Shown piece by piece: positions 1 through 7,627 of a stretch of DNA of 64,000 nt; within the stretch, counting starts at the first letter, position 1; the number at the start of each line of letters is the position of its first letter. A program made the translations under genes and the position numbers. Source of the DNA: Vibrio penaeicida (GTDB taxonomy: Bacteria > Pseudomonadota > Gammaproteobacteria > Enterobacterales > Vibrionaceae); contig NZ_AP025145.1 of NCBI RefSeq assembly GCF_019977755.1, positions 496,001 through 560,000 of the forward strand, given 5' to 3'. The notes below the pieces were generated by a model, which ran no database searches, was not told where the DNA came from, and was given only the letters and a program-made list of their open reading frames with translations.

Positions 1-1
1 A

Positions 2-238
2 GCGCAAGCGGACTCAAAGTATACAGATGATTTTCAGGATAGGTTTTCAGAGGTAAGTGCACCCACTCTTATTCTGTGGGGTCAAGAAGATCAATGGATA
101 CCTTGCGAGCAAGCTTACCAACTTCAAAATAAGATTGAGGGCGCTAAATTGGTCACAATTCCTAATACTGGTCATTTAGTCATTGAAGAAAACCCGAAAG
201 CGCTGGTAGCAGAAATACAAAAATTCTTTGTGGGTTAG
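2..238 (+). CDS. Alpha/beta hydrolase, C-terminal part (5' end outside window)
   Basis: The frame is open from base 2 to a TAG at 236-238 and encodes the last 78 residues of a protein that begins upstream of the window. The piece carries the typical end of an alpha/beta-hydrolase fold. There is a strand-Asp segment (APTLILWGQEDQWIP), whose Asp would be the acid of the triad, and about 47 residues later the catalytic His in GHLVIEENP. The nucleophile elbow lies outside the window, so the substrate cannot be judged. A strong hairpin 20 bases after the stop looks like its terminator. Confidence 0.8.
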   Translation, partial: AQADSKYTDDFQDRFSEVSAPTLILWGQEDQWIPCEQAYQLQNKIEGAKLVTIPNTGHLVIEENPKALVAEIQKFFVG

Positions 239-257
239 AGGCTCTTTGATTGGGCGG

Positions 258-292
258 AAAACCTCCCCTCAGCTAAGCAGAGAGGAGGTTTT
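258..292 (+). terminator. Rho-independent terminator after the hydrolase gene
   Basis: A 13-base stem (258-270 pairs with 280-292, one mismatch) has a 9-base loop. It begins with AAAACCTCC and ends with GGAGGTTTT. The T run at the end of the plus-strand arm suits the hydrolase gene ending at 238. The A run at the left arm lets it also work for the convergent gene that ends at 336. Confidence 0.75.
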
Positions 293-335
293 AATTTAGC
301 AAGTTAACTGTCTGCTGATTTAGCTATCTATTGAG

Positions 336-782
336 TTAACTTTCTTTTGAATTGGATGGTGATTTGTAACCCAGGGTATAACTGTCGAAATCTCGCATTA
401 AGTAAAGTACAAGGCAGGCGGCGAGCATTGGCCAAGCCGTAAAGAACAGCAAGTTACCTAGCGGGTCCAGATATTTCATGAAAGATGAAAAAGTCGAGAA
501 GCTATGAAGAATCAGCGCAATCAGGTATGTCTTAGAACGTTGAATGCCGAGTAAGAATGCGCCAACAAATACAAGCTGAACAATGCCAATGATCACAGAA
601 AAACCAGAGGATACGTCCAGGCCATAGAAAGCTGAAAATACCTTAGTGGAATGTTCCGGTGCGAGGATTTTGTCGAATGCCCACACAAAGAAAACAAGGG
701 CAATGGTAACGCGTAGAGCCAATAAGCCGAGTGCGAGGTGTTTTTGCTGCTGAGGTGAGATGTTCAAGATAAATTTCTCCAA
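336..782 (-). CDS. DoxX-like small integral membrane protein
   Basis: The protein has about 148 residues and four hydrophobic segments (roughly residues 18-36, 58-80, 85-100 and 108-127 of the long reading). The first contains an A-F-D-K segment typical of DoxX/DoxX-like proteins. The family comprises four-helix inner-membrane proteins of uncertain function, some linked to redox or thiol stress. The long reading starts at a TTG with no good ribosome site. A second TTG five codons in (base 767) follows GGAG at a suitable distance and may be the true start. It is monocistronic and converges with the hydrolase gene. The family call rests on topology and overall look. Confidence 0.6.
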   Translation of the reverse strand: MEKFILNISPQQQKHLALGLLALRVTIALVFFVWAFDKILAPEHSTKVFSAFYGLDVSSGFSVIIGIVQLVFVGAFLLGIQRSKTYLIALILHSFSTFSSFMKYLDPLGNLLFFTAWPMLAACLVLYLMRDFDSYTLGYKSPSNSKES

Positions 783-1094
783 GTATATGAATGCGGAGAA
801 TACAGACCGAGCGGCTTTTCAAATTATTTCTGAATGACTGGTTATTTTATAAAGTAACCGGCAATTTAAAGTTAAATAGGAATGAAAATCACATTGTGAG
901 TGGATGAGAATAATGCGAGCCACTTCTATTGTTTCCGTGAAACGGCTGTTTATTCAAGATATTAACCCACGTTCATCATGCTATTCTTCTTGCGACTAGA
1001 AAGTCGTTGATTGAAGAAAAAGAATTACTTGCCCAAGTATCTTCAGGTCAATGAGCACAGTTTGTATAGAACGTGAAATCATTAAAAGGGATTT
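783..1094. other. Intergenic region, 312 bases, divergent promoters expected
   Basis: This stretch separates a minus-strand gene and a plus-strand gene, so it must hold both promoters. I see no convincing -35/-10 pair. There is a short palindrome, TCACATTGTGA, at 889-899. An AAGGGA ribosome site lies just before the ATG at 1095. No RNA gene or open frame of note is seen. Confidence 0.4.
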
Positions 1095-1940
1095 ATGACT
1101 AACCAAGTTTTTCGTTATAGCAAGGAATGGCAAAAAGCCGCCAGAATCTGTGTTGTTGTATTTGCATTGATGGGGAGCGTTTTTTTGTACCTCACTCAGT
1201 ACGATGCAGAGGGTATCGATGTATTGGGTATTCTGGCTTCAATACCGTTTCTGTTACTTGCAGTTGTGTCGGCACATTTGGCACGTAACCTACCAAATAA
1301 AGCGATTGAGTTAAGCAATGATGGTGTTTGGTATCAACATGAAGGCGAAGTAAACGGAAAAGTGTTATTTGATCGTGTATGCCGTATCAAAGAACGTTTG
1401 TTTTTACAGCGATTAGATTTACTGGATCAAGAAGGTCGTAAGCTGATTAGTATCGATTATAAACTCACAGATTTTGAAATTTTAAGGTATGCGCTGTGTG
1501 ACAAGATAAACTCACACCTAACGGCGAAAGATCAGTCCGAATTTAGGAAAAGTACGCTGATTCGTGTTTCTCATTTGATAGGGGTTATCTTGTTTCCTTT
1601 CTTGCCTTTGGTCGCGTTTTGGACAGGGCAGAATTGGTTTTTGATAGTGGGAACTGGTTTTGTTGTTGTACTGATCGTGCACGAATATCTTAATACGCCT
1701 ACCGATTTAGTGATTAGGAAAAATGCGTTGTCGGTGCGTTATCGATTGCGCTATACCCATGTTGGGTTTGATGAAGTGATTGGTCTTCAAATGATCGACG
1801 GGCTAGAAAATAGTAACCGCATTCCTTATGTTCAATTGACTTGTAGACATTTAAGAAAGCCAATTAAGTTAAAAGACTTGGGTGTGGATGTGAATAGATT
1901 GTTTTCAATACTCGAAAATACAATAACAAAAAAGCAATAA
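1095..1940 (+). CDS. Uncharacterised membrane protein with two pairs of membrane segments
   Basis: The protein has 281 residues. Two hydrophobic hairpins (about residues 17-33 plus 44-62, and 160-176 plus 181-196) alternate with two soluble segments of about 90 residues (64-150 and 205-281). The two soluble segments resemble each other in pattern: strand-rich, with a hydrophobic helix at the end (FEILRYALCDKI and VNRLFSILENTI). That suggests an internal duplication of a small PH-like domain. I do not recognise a named family. AAGGGA sits eight bases before the ATG. It stands alone between a divergent DoxX-like gene and a convergent cold-shock gene. Confidence 0.6.
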   Translation: MTNQVFRYSKEWQKAARICVVVFALMGSVFLYLTQYDAEGIDVLGILASIPFLLLAVVSAHLARNLPNKAIELSNDGVWYQHEGEVNGKVLFDRVCRIKERLFLQRLDLLDQEGRKLISIDYKLTDFEILRYALCDKINSHLTAKDQSEFRKSTLIRVSHLIGVILFPFLPLVAFWTGQNWFLIVGTGFVVVLIVHEYLNTPTDLVIRKNALSVRYRLRYTHVGFDEVIGLQMIDGLENSNRIPYVQLTCRHLRKPIKLKDLGVDVNRLFSILENTITKKQ

Positions 1941-2003
1941 CGAAAGTAATAATAATGCGTCTATCCAAACGATATCGATAAAAGAGAGACGCTTTGGGCA
2001 TAA

Positions 2004-2033
2004 AAAAATAGCCAGAATCATCTGGCTATTTTT
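2004..2033. terminator. Bidirectional terminator between convergent genes
   Basis: A perfect 13-base stem (2004-2016 with 2021-2033) and a four-base loop are flanked by an A run and a T run, so it can stop transcription from both sides. It lies between the membrane-protein gene ending at 1940 and the cold-shock gene ending at 2059. Confidence 0.85.
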
Positions 2034-2058
2034 ATAAACTAAACATTACTCAAAGGAA

Positions 2059-2268
2059 TTAAAGAACAGAAATATCTTCCGCTTGAGGTCCTTTATTACC
2101 TTGAGTGACTTTAAATTCTACTTTCTGACCTTCTACCAAGGTACGGAAGCCGTCTCCTGTAATTGCTGAAAAGTGCGCAAAAACGTCTGGTCCATTTTCT
2201 TGCTGAATAAAACCAAAGCCTTTAGATTCGTTGAACCATTTTACGCTACCCACTACTTTTTCTGACAT
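2059..2268 (-). CDS. CspA-family cold-shock protein
   Basis: The protein has 69 residues, the normal length for a single cold-shock domain. The two RNA-binding signatures are intact: RNP1 as KGFGFI (residues 16-21) and RNP2 as VFAHF (29-33). The conserved KWFN and the acidic end with EDISVL are also present. Proteins of this family bind single-stranded RNA or DNA and loosen mRNA structure. The region upstream of the start is long and AT-rich and holds a hairpin, as in cold-regulated csp genes, but which csp paralogue this is cannot be told. It is followed by a shared terminator. Confidence 0.93.
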   Translation of the reverse strand: MSEKVVGSVKWFNESKGFGFIQQENGPDVFAHFSAITGDGFRTLVEGQKVEFKVTQGNKGPQAEDISVL

Positions 2269-2618
2269 GATGTTTTCCTAGTTTAAAGATTATTTAATAC
2301 GTGATTGCATAGGAAGCTACCATAAAAAATAAAGGTAGCAAGGGACAAAATCACATTAACGCGCATTAATAGTTGAAATATCTTAGTGATATTTTTCTTT
2401 ATATTTATTTGATTCAAGAAAGGCAATTGTCTTTACACAAGAAACATTCTTTTTTGGAATGAGTGTAGATGAAGTGTAACCAGAAGGTTCGAATCGCGAA
2501 TATGAGAACGTGCTAAAGTTGAAATGTTTTAACCCATATATATGTTGTGGTTAATTTGGCAGGTTGATAGTGTTGATGAATACTCAGAGCCTCTGGGAAA
2601 TCACTTAAAAAGGAGTTA
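2269..2618. other. Divergent intergenic region with possible csp leader hairpin
   Basis: This is 350 bases between the minus-strand csp gene and the plus-strand tautomerase gene. A perfect six-base inverted repeat (2316-2321 GCTACC, 2334-2339 GGTAGC) with a 12-base A/T loop lies 48 bases upstream of the csp start, so it would be in the csp leader. AGGAAAAC before the csp start is a plausible ribosome site. I see no other gene in this stretch. Confidence 0.4.
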
Positions 2619-2621
2619 ATG

Positions 2622-2822
2622 ATGCCCTTTATTGCATTTGAAGCTGGTCAACTTTCTGAAGAAGTTAAAGAAGAGTTGATCCAGAAACTCACAGATGTGT
2701 CTGTCGAAGTAACCGGTATTCCAAAAGAGCTATTCTTGGTGGCGATTCGAGAGTGGCCGGATACTAACGTTGCAGTCGGTGGGAAATCCGTTAAACAGCT
2801 TAAGCAAGAGCTTGGGAAGTAA
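2622..2822 (+). CDS. 4-oxalocrotonate tautomerase family protein
   Basis: The protein has 66 residues, the usual monomer size for the tautomerase superfamily, whose members use the N-terminal proline left after Met removal as the catalytic base. Two ATGs stand side by side. I chose the second (2622) because only it puts Pro directly after the start Met (M-P-F-I-A-F-E). AAGGAG lies seven bases before the first ATG and fits either. The helix (SEEVKEELIQKLTDVSVEV) and the GGKS loop match small MIF/4-OT-like proteins. The true substrate is unknown, and no aromatic-degradation gene is adjacent. Confidence 0.8.
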   Translation: MPFIAFEAGQLSEEVKEELIQKLTDVSVEVTGIPKELFLVAIREWPDTNVAVGGKSVKQLKQELGK

Positions 2823-2845
2823 ACCTGTCTGCAAAAAAAAACAAA

Positions 2846-2865
2846 AAGGGTACTTATGTACCCTT
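2846..2865 (-). terminator. Terminator for the rhodanese gene
   Basis: A perfect eight-base stem (AAGGGTAC, 2846-2853, with 2858-2865) has a four-base loop. Read on the minus strand it is followed by a long T run (complement of the A-rich 2833-2845), so it best serves the minus-strand gene ending at 2883. It may also help end the tautomerase transcript. Confidence 0.8.
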
Positions 2866-2882
2866 ATCGTGAGTTTACTGCG

Positions 2883-3278
2883 TTATTTCGTAACCAGAGT
2901 GAACCCTTCATCCGCCCATCCCGTTACACCTCCAATCATTTTCTTTACGGGTCTTCCCAATTTAGCCAGCCGAATTGCTGCCTTTTCCGTCGCGTTGCAA
3001 TGCGGTCCGGCGCAATACACCACGAATAAAGTGTCTTCCGGGTAATCCGCTAAAGTTTTTGGATTGATACGTGAATGGGGCAAATTGACCGCGCCGTCTA
3101 TATAACCGGTTTCGAAAACCGATTCGCCACGAACATCAAGTAACACAAAGTCTTGTCGATTATTGGTCATGGCATGGTGAACATCCCAACAGTCTGTTTC
3201 GAACCTTAGCAATAACTCGAAATGTGCTAGAGCTTCTTGGCTACATGCCGCGGGTATTCTTGCAACGATTGATGACAT
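2883..3278 (-). CDS. Single-domain rhodanese-like protein
   Basis: The protein has 131 residues and one rhodanese domain. The segment DFVLLDVRGESVFETGYI is followed by the active-site loop YCAGPHCNATEKAA, with a Cys that could carry a persulfide. The open frame could start nine codons earlier (3305), but AAGGAG lies eight bases before the ATG at 3278, which I take as the start. The extended loop with two Cys differs from the six-residue loop of GlpE-type sulfurtransferases. It is divergent from a GlxA-type regulator at 3477, which probably controls it. The physiological sulfur donor or acceptor is not known. Confidence 0.85.
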   Translation of the reverse strand: MSSIVARIPAACSQEALAHFELLLRFETDCWDVHHAMTNNRQDFVLLDVRGESVFETGYIDGAVNLPHSRINPKTLADYPEDTLFVVYCAGPHCNATEKAAIRLAKLGRPVKKMIGGVTGWADEGFTLVTK

Positions 3279-3476
3279 CAGTCTCTCCTTTTCTTGGATT
3301 GTCATGTTCGGTGTGTTTTAGGTTGTAACCATTGTGTGTTGTTATTTGTTGGCTTACGATTGGCTTGTGGGTCATAGTTCGTTAACTTTCAGCCAATATG
3401 AAAACCAACTGTTAACATGAAGCAAGCGGAAAGGAAATAAGCGAAAGGATTAGGCAAAAGAAATAGAGGGAAAGGC

Positions 3477-4412
3477 ATGCGTGTAGCGATATTAAGTTAC
3501 CCCAATGTGGCGCTGTTTGAATTAGCATGTGCTGTAGAGCTGTTTGGTCTGCCAAGACCGGAGTTTGAAAACTGGTATCAGTGCGATGTGGTGTCGTTTG
3601 AATTCGAATCATTTAAATCTACGGCTGGGCTGCTGCTTCAAGCCAAGCAAGTAAGCAGCTTGACCGACTACGATATGCTGGTGGTACCAAGCTGGCCTGC
3701 TCAAGGTATAGAGATCCCTTCTGCGCTAAAAGAGGCGGTTAGCGCATTTCATCACGCAGGAAAGCGCATGGTCTCTTTCTGCTCTGGTGCTTTTTTACTG
3801 GCAGAGCTAGGCGTATTTGATGGTCGGGATACCACAACGCATTGGCGATATGCCGATGCATTTCAACAGCGCTTTAAGCACCTTAATTACATTGATGATG
3901 TCCTTTACGTATACGATGGAAATATTGGGTGTTCTGCAGGAAGCGCATCTGCGATCGATCTTGGGTTAGAGATCATTCGGCAGGATTACGGCTACGCCAT
4001 TGCGAACCAAGTGGCAAGAAGGTTGGTGGTATCAGCGCATCGATTGGGAGGGCAATCTCAGTTTGTCGAAACTCCTATTTTGGAAGTCCCCAACCAGTTC
4101 TCACAGTCGATAGACTGGGCGCTTTCTCATCTCAATGAGAATATTGAGGTCGATGAGCTTGCTTCTCGGGCTAGCATGTCGCGTCGAACCTTTGATCGTA
4201 AGTTTCGTACCAGCTTCAATTTAAGCCCCAAAGCATGGCTTACGCAGCAAAGGCTTGAGAAAGCCAAAACACTACTGGAAAACGAGCACTACAGTGTCGA
4301 GAAAATCGCCGAGCTGAGTGGCTTTGAAAATGCCATAACGATGCGCCACCATTTTAGAAAGCAACTCAGTATCTCCCCAAATCAATACCGAAATCAGTTT
4401 TCATCGATGTAG
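3477..4412 (+). CDS. GlxA-type transcriptional regulator (DJ-1/PfpI domain plus AraC HTH)
   Basis: The protein has 311 residues. Residues 1-185 form a DJ-1/PfpI-like sensor domain with the nucleophile-elbow motif FCSGAFLLAELG near residue 103 and HWRYADAF after it. Residues about 215-311 form an AraC double helix-turn-helix (VDELASRASMSRRTFDRKF, then VEKIAELSGFENAITMRHHF). Such proteins are DNA-binding activators or repressors and usually have no amidase activity. GAGGGAAAGG precedes the ATG. The gene is divergent from the rhodanese gene across 198 bases, which makes that gene its likeliest target. Confidence 0.88.
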   Translation: MRVAILSYPNVALFELACAVELFGLPRPEFENWYQCDVVSFEFESFKSTAGLLLQAKQVSSLTDYDMLVVPSWPAQGIEIPSALKEAVSAFHHAGKRMVSFCSGAFLLAELGVFDGRDTTTHWRYADAFQQRFKHLNYIDDVLYVYDGNIGCSAGSASAIDLGLEIIRQDYGYAIANQVARRLVVSAHRLGGQSQFVETPILEVPNQFSQSIDWALSHLNENIEVDELASRASMSRRTFDRKFRTSFNLSPKAWLTQQRLEKAKTLLENEHYSVEKIAELSGFENAITMRHHFRKQLSISPNQYRNQFSSM

Positions 4413-4600
4413 ATTGTTTCTTGTGCGTATTACATGTTTTCTTTGACGTTACGCTTGATGGGTTGAGCTTTTTATAAAACTTCATCGCAATTTTGAAAGT
4501 AAGTGTTGCTATGCACTCGAATTGTCTTAGTAACATGATACTGTTTCCAAAAATGACGAGTGCAACAGCACAGCTATGGCGAAGAGTTAAGGGAATAATT

Positions 4601-4858
4601 GTGATTGATGTAATGGCTGTTTCAGGGCTTGTCCTGTTTCTGCTTGGAAGTGTGCTGATAGTCACAGAGGCGTTTCGAAAAAGTAAACTTTGGGGAGTAG
4701 GGTGCTTGCTGTTAGGTCCTTTAATGGGCGTTCTATTCACGTTTCTCAATTGGGAAAAAGCAAAAATGCCTACCGCAATGTGGATCTGCGGATTGGTTCT
4801 TGTTTTACTGGTTTTCTTCAAGCAGCAACTGGGTTTTCAAAGTGGCGTGAGTGTCTAG
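4601..4858 (+). CDS. Small two- to three-helix membrane protein, uncharacterised
   Basis: The frame is open from 4493, but AAGGGA lies six bases before a GTG at 4601, giving an 85-residue protein. An ATG four codons later (4613) is an alternative. It has three hydrophobic segments (about residues 6-22, 30-48 and 58-74) and a short loop W-E-K-A-K. The pattern F-R-x-S-x-L-W-G-x-G-C-L and the following loop look like a common small gammaproteobacterial membrane protein. I cannot name a function. The remains of an acetyltransferase gene follow at once. Confidence 0.55.
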   Translation: MIDVMAVSGLVLFLLGSVLIVTEAFRKSKLWGVGCLLLGPLMGVLFTFLNWEKAKMPTAMWICGLVLVLLVFFKQQLGFQSGVSV

Positions 4859-4881
4859 GAGAAGCGAGGAATTGTACCATA

Positions 4882-5085
4882 CAGAAAGGCTACGCTACAG
4901 AAGCATGCAATGCTGTACTCAAAGATGGCTTGGAAAATCACAATGTCCGTGAAGTATTGGCTGTGACTTTGCCAAATAATCTTGCTTCCAATCAACTGCT
5001 TTTAAAGTTGGGGTTTACTCACCAAGGCACCCAATTACTCTACGGTGACGACAATAACCTTTATTTCCGAAAGCTTTCAAAATGA
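4882..5085 (+). pseudogene. GNAT acetyltransferase remnant (C-terminal part only)
   Basis: The frame from about 4882 to the stop at 5085 encodes some 67 residues matching the second half of a RimJ/RimL-type GNAT. They include motif A as QKGYATEA, the strand VREVLAVTLPNN, and the typical SNQLLLKLGFTHQG before the end. The first 100 or so residues of such an enzyme are absent: the same frame upstream overlaps the membrane-protein gene and shows no GNAT features. There is no start codon with a ribosome site at the junction. I read this as a 5'-deleted gene, so no activity is expected. Confidence 0.7.
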
Positions 5086-5186
5086 AAAAGGATCGTTCAA
5101 CGCAATAAACCTCTCTACTGTCACATTACTTAGTTCTGATTCGCTTTAAAGTATATAAAAAATCAAAAGCTTATGTAGGAAGTAAT

Positions 5187-5597
5187 ATGTACAAAGGAAG
5201 TTGCTTGTGTGGCGGTGTCGAACTTTCAATACAAGGGAAAATAACCGACATTATTCATTGCCACTGTTCTCTGTGTCGAAAGTCCAGTGGTACAGCATTT
5301 GCGACCAATGGGTTTGTGAATACGGGTGATTTTTCAATTACTAAAGGCAAAGAGTTACTCAGCTTCTTCGAAGTAAAGCCCGGCAAAAAAAGACATTTTT
5401 GCAAACAATGCGCATCTCCGATATACAGCTCCAACGACGAAAATCCAAGTCAAATTCGAATTCGTTTAGGGATTTTGGATTCAGATATTGAAGAAAAACC
5501 CATCTCTCACAACTTTGTTACCTCAAAAGCCAATTGGGACAGCTTGAATGAAGAACTCCCTCATTACGAGCGCCATGAACCAAGCCGCGGTAAGTAG
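5187..5597 (+). CDS. GFA/CENP-V domain zinc protein
   Basis: The protein has 136 residues and the full set of zinc ligands of the GFA (glutathione-dependent formaldehyde-activating enzyme-like) fold: CLCG at residues 6-9, CHCSLC at 25-30 and CKQC at 72-75. Members bind two zinc ions in a beta-tent fold. A few act on glutathione adducts, but most are uncharacterised. GTAGGAAG lies just before the ATG. It stands alone, with 101 and 156 bases to its neighbours. Fold assignment is firm; the enzymatic role is unknown. Confidence 0.85.
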   Translation: MYKGSCLCGGVELSIQGKITDIIHCHCSLCRKSSGTAFATNGFVNTGDFSITKGKELLSFFEVKPGKKRHFCKQCASPIYSSNDENPSQIRIRLGILDSDIEEKPISHNFVTSKANWDSLNEELPHYERHEPSRGK

Positions 5598-5753
5598 CCG
5601 TTAATAAAAGAAAAGATACGCTAATCTGTCGTCCTAATTTTTGGGAGATATAGCATTTTTATCAAGTACCATATGATACTGTGTGAGCATTTCGGTGAAT
5701 GGAGCATTATTTGTCTTTCATTCCATTCGCAATCTCATTGAGAAGGTATTGAT

Positions 5754-6392
5754 ATGAATTCTTTTCCAAGTATGCAGCAGCCAGATGGCAGCCCTTTTTG
5801 TGGTGCTTACTGCGTCGTTGCTACACTTTATGCTTTCGATAAACTGCCATTTACTGCACCTCTATCCTTGAATCGCTATGACGCTCAGCAAAAGTCTTTT
5901 ACGGGACCAAAGCTGGATATTGTAGACAGTTCCAACTTGGTCGAGCTAGCACTGGAATTCTATAAAGTGACCGGTATTTTAACGCCAGGTCCTAACCCGA
6001 GTTATGTTGACGGAGCTGGGAACAACTCACTAGGAGCCATGCTGAGTATCTTGAACCAGTGTGATTTGAAGACGGAGGTTGTCTTTAAAAATGAAGAGAC
6101 ATTGGATCAAATTCGCAGCGTGTTTCCAATTGAAATTGAACTGATTGAAAAGCTAGGTGTACCCATTTCTCTACTAGACAATAATGACTCCACCCCTTCG
6201 GATAGTGTGCTCATTTCAGTTATTGCGTATCCCGAATTGCATTACGTGGTGAATAATCATCAGGGGGAATGGTTTGACTCGGATTTAGAAGCACACCTGT
6301 TCCACTGGGATAAAATTGAAAGCTGGGACGAAAGCAATAATAAGCGTGAAGGGGCATCTTGGTTAGGTGTATCCATTCAAGTGTGCCGTTAG
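5754..6392 (+). CDS. Putative papain-like (C39/C70-like) cysteine peptidase-fold protein
   Basis: The protein has 212 residues and no signal peptide. Near the N-terminus, QPDGSPFCGAYCVVATLYAF looks like a papain-fold nucleophile segment: a Gln for the oxyanion hole, then Cys at the start of a hydrophobic helix. Near residue 162 a strand with PELHYVVNN resembles the catalytic His segment, and EWFDSD follows where the third residue is expected. I do not recognise a named family. It could be a peptidase, a deamidase or a self-defence/toxin-like enzyme. GAGAAGG precedes the ATG. No immunity or secretion gene is adjacent. Confidence 0.5.
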   Translation: MNSFPSMQQPDGSPFCGAYCVVATLYAFDKLPFTAPLSLNRYDAQQKSFTGPKLDIVDSSNLVELALEFYKVTGILTPGPNPSYVDGAGNNSLGAMLSILNQCDLKTEVVFKNEETLDQIRSVFPIEIELIEKLGVPISLLDNNDSTPSDSVLISVIAYPELHYVVNNHQGEWFDSDLEAHLFHWDKIESWDESNNKREGASWLGVSIQVCR

Positions 6393-6493
6393 CTTATTCG
6401 CGCACTTAACAAGGGAGCCGACGTATTGAATATTACCTCGGTTTCATTCTTCTATTTTTCAAATGAGACAAGTGATACTCAACGCTTGAAGAT

Positions 6494-6544
6494 GATTTTT
6501 TAGGCGATATTACTTTTTAGGCACTAATACTTTTTAGGTACTAA
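6494..6544 (+). repeat. Short 17-base tandem repeat, about three copies
   Basis: Two near-identical 17-base units (6511-6527 and 6528-6544, reading TACTTTTTAGGYACTAA with one difference) follow a more diverged copy (6494-6510). The array ends four bases before the TTG start of the next gene, so it forms the leader or promoter of that gene. Confidence 0.7.
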
Positions 6545-6548
6545 TACA

Positions 6549-6968
6549 TTGATTAGACCAATTAAAACCCAAGAAATTGAAGCCGTATTAGACATATGGC
6601 TGACCACGTCGATTCAGGCGCACGACTTTATCGAAGCAGAGTTTTGGCGAAGCCAACTAGATAACATGCGCAACGTATATCTTCCCGCATCGGAAGTCTT
6701 TGTTTATGAACAGGCGGGCGGCGTTGTTGGTTTCTATGCGTTGTATGAAGACAATCTAGCCGCCATTTTTGTTGCGCCAAGTTGTCAGGGAAAAGGCGTG
6801 GGGAAAGCGCTCATCGCGGATGCAAAAACTCGGCGAGAATCACTTACTTTGTCGGTGTACAAAGATAATCAAGCCAGTTACCAATTTTACGTTTCACAAG
6901 GGTTTAACGTGGTCAGCGAGCAAGAAGATGAGCATACTGGGCATCTCGAACTGACGATGACGTTATGA
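6549..6968 (+). CDS. GNAT acetyltransferase, YjaB-like
   Basis: The protein has 139 residues and starts with TTG. The N-terminal helix region (VLDIWLTTSIQAHDFI) and the following LPASEVFVYE resemble E. coli YjaB-type N-acetyltransferases. The acetyl-CoA loop is clear as QGKGVGKALI near residues 81-90, and the end has NQASYQFYVSQGF, the usual motif B. The acceptor is unknown. No good ribosome site is seen because the start is crowded by a tandem repeat. A second GNAT gene follows after 21 bases, probably in the same transcript. Confidence 0.85.
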   Translation: MIRPIKTQEIEAVLDIWLTTSIQAHDFIEAEFWRSQLDNMRNVYLPASEVFVYEQAGGVVGFYALYEDNLAAIFVAPSCQGKGVGKALIADAKTRRESLTLSVYKDNQASYQFYVSQGFNVVSEQEDEHTGHLELTMTL

Positions 6969-6989
6969 TTAATTACGGCAGGATTTTTG

Positions 6990-7472
6990 ATGGAACTGAT
7001 CCCTTTCAGGCAAGAACACGCAAACACAGTTTCCCAATGGTTTCTGACTAAAGAAGAGTTTTTAGCATGGGGAGGACGCGTCTTCATATGGCCACTGACG
7101 GCTGAAGCGATTTGCCTGCGATCAAGTGAGGCATCGTTATCCTTTTTTGTGTTGATAGATAATAGGGAAGTGGTTGGATTTATTGAACTAAACCGTATTT
7201 CCGATGACGAAACTAGGCTTTGTCGCATAGCGGTAAACCCTGATGTCAGAGGTCAGGGTGTCGGCAAGGAATTGGTTCGTTCTGCCATAAGAGAGATACA
7301 ACAGAACCACAGTGCTAAACACATCACATTAGCCGTGTTTCATTCCAATAAGTCAGCGAAAGGGTGTTATGAATCCGTAGGGTTCAAAGTGGTGGATAAG
7401 CCGCCGTATTACAAAACGTTTGACGGGGTCAAATGGCCAATCTTCCAAATGGCTTTCGATGTTTTGACGTAA
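6990..7472 (+). CDS. GNAT family acetyltransferase
   Basis: The protein has 160 residues when started at the ATG at 6990; a TTG one codon earlier is less likely. The fold is complete. The strand FFVLIDNREVVGFIEL is followed by LCRIAVNPDVRGQGVGKELV (the acetyl-CoA pyrophosphate loop) and motif B as NKSAKGCYESVGFKVV. Its N-terminal part (EEFLAWGGRVFIWPLT) is typical of a common GNAT group with unknown substrate. It sits 21 bases after another GNAT gene. Confidence 0.85.
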   Translation: MELIPFRQEHANTVSQWFLTKEEFLAWGGRVFIWPLTAEAICLRSSEASLSFFVLIDNREVVGFIELNRISDDETRLCRIAVNPDVRGQGVGKELVRSAIREIQQNHSAKHITLAVFHSNKSAKGCYESVGFKVVDKPPYYKTFDGVKWPIFQMAFDVLT

Positions 7473-7627
7473 TGCCTCCCAATTCACCTTTTCTTTTTCC
7501 ATCGAATCAAAACGATACGCTTCATTCTACGTTTTTTTCGCCCTGAATTAGATCGCTATATCGTATCGCTTCTATACTTTTTTAGTATGAAATCGCTTTA
7601 AGGCTCGCATGAGCCAGTTAAAGCTTT

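Noticed and set aside
889..899. TCACATTGTGA as a CRP site
   Set aside because: The half-sites are in the wrong order and spacing for CRP (TGTGA-N6-TCACA). A short palindrome can arise by chance.
2770..3045. Plus-strand frame overlapping the tautomerase end and the rhodanese gene
   Set aside because: It crosses a clear terminator, is antisense to a rhodanese with intact motifs, and has no start signal.
4413..7472. Run of small unrelated genes (membrane protein, GFA, papain-like, two GNATs) as an integron cassette array
   Set aside because: No attC-like repeats with paired core sites are visible between them, and spacing and leaders differ from gene to gene.
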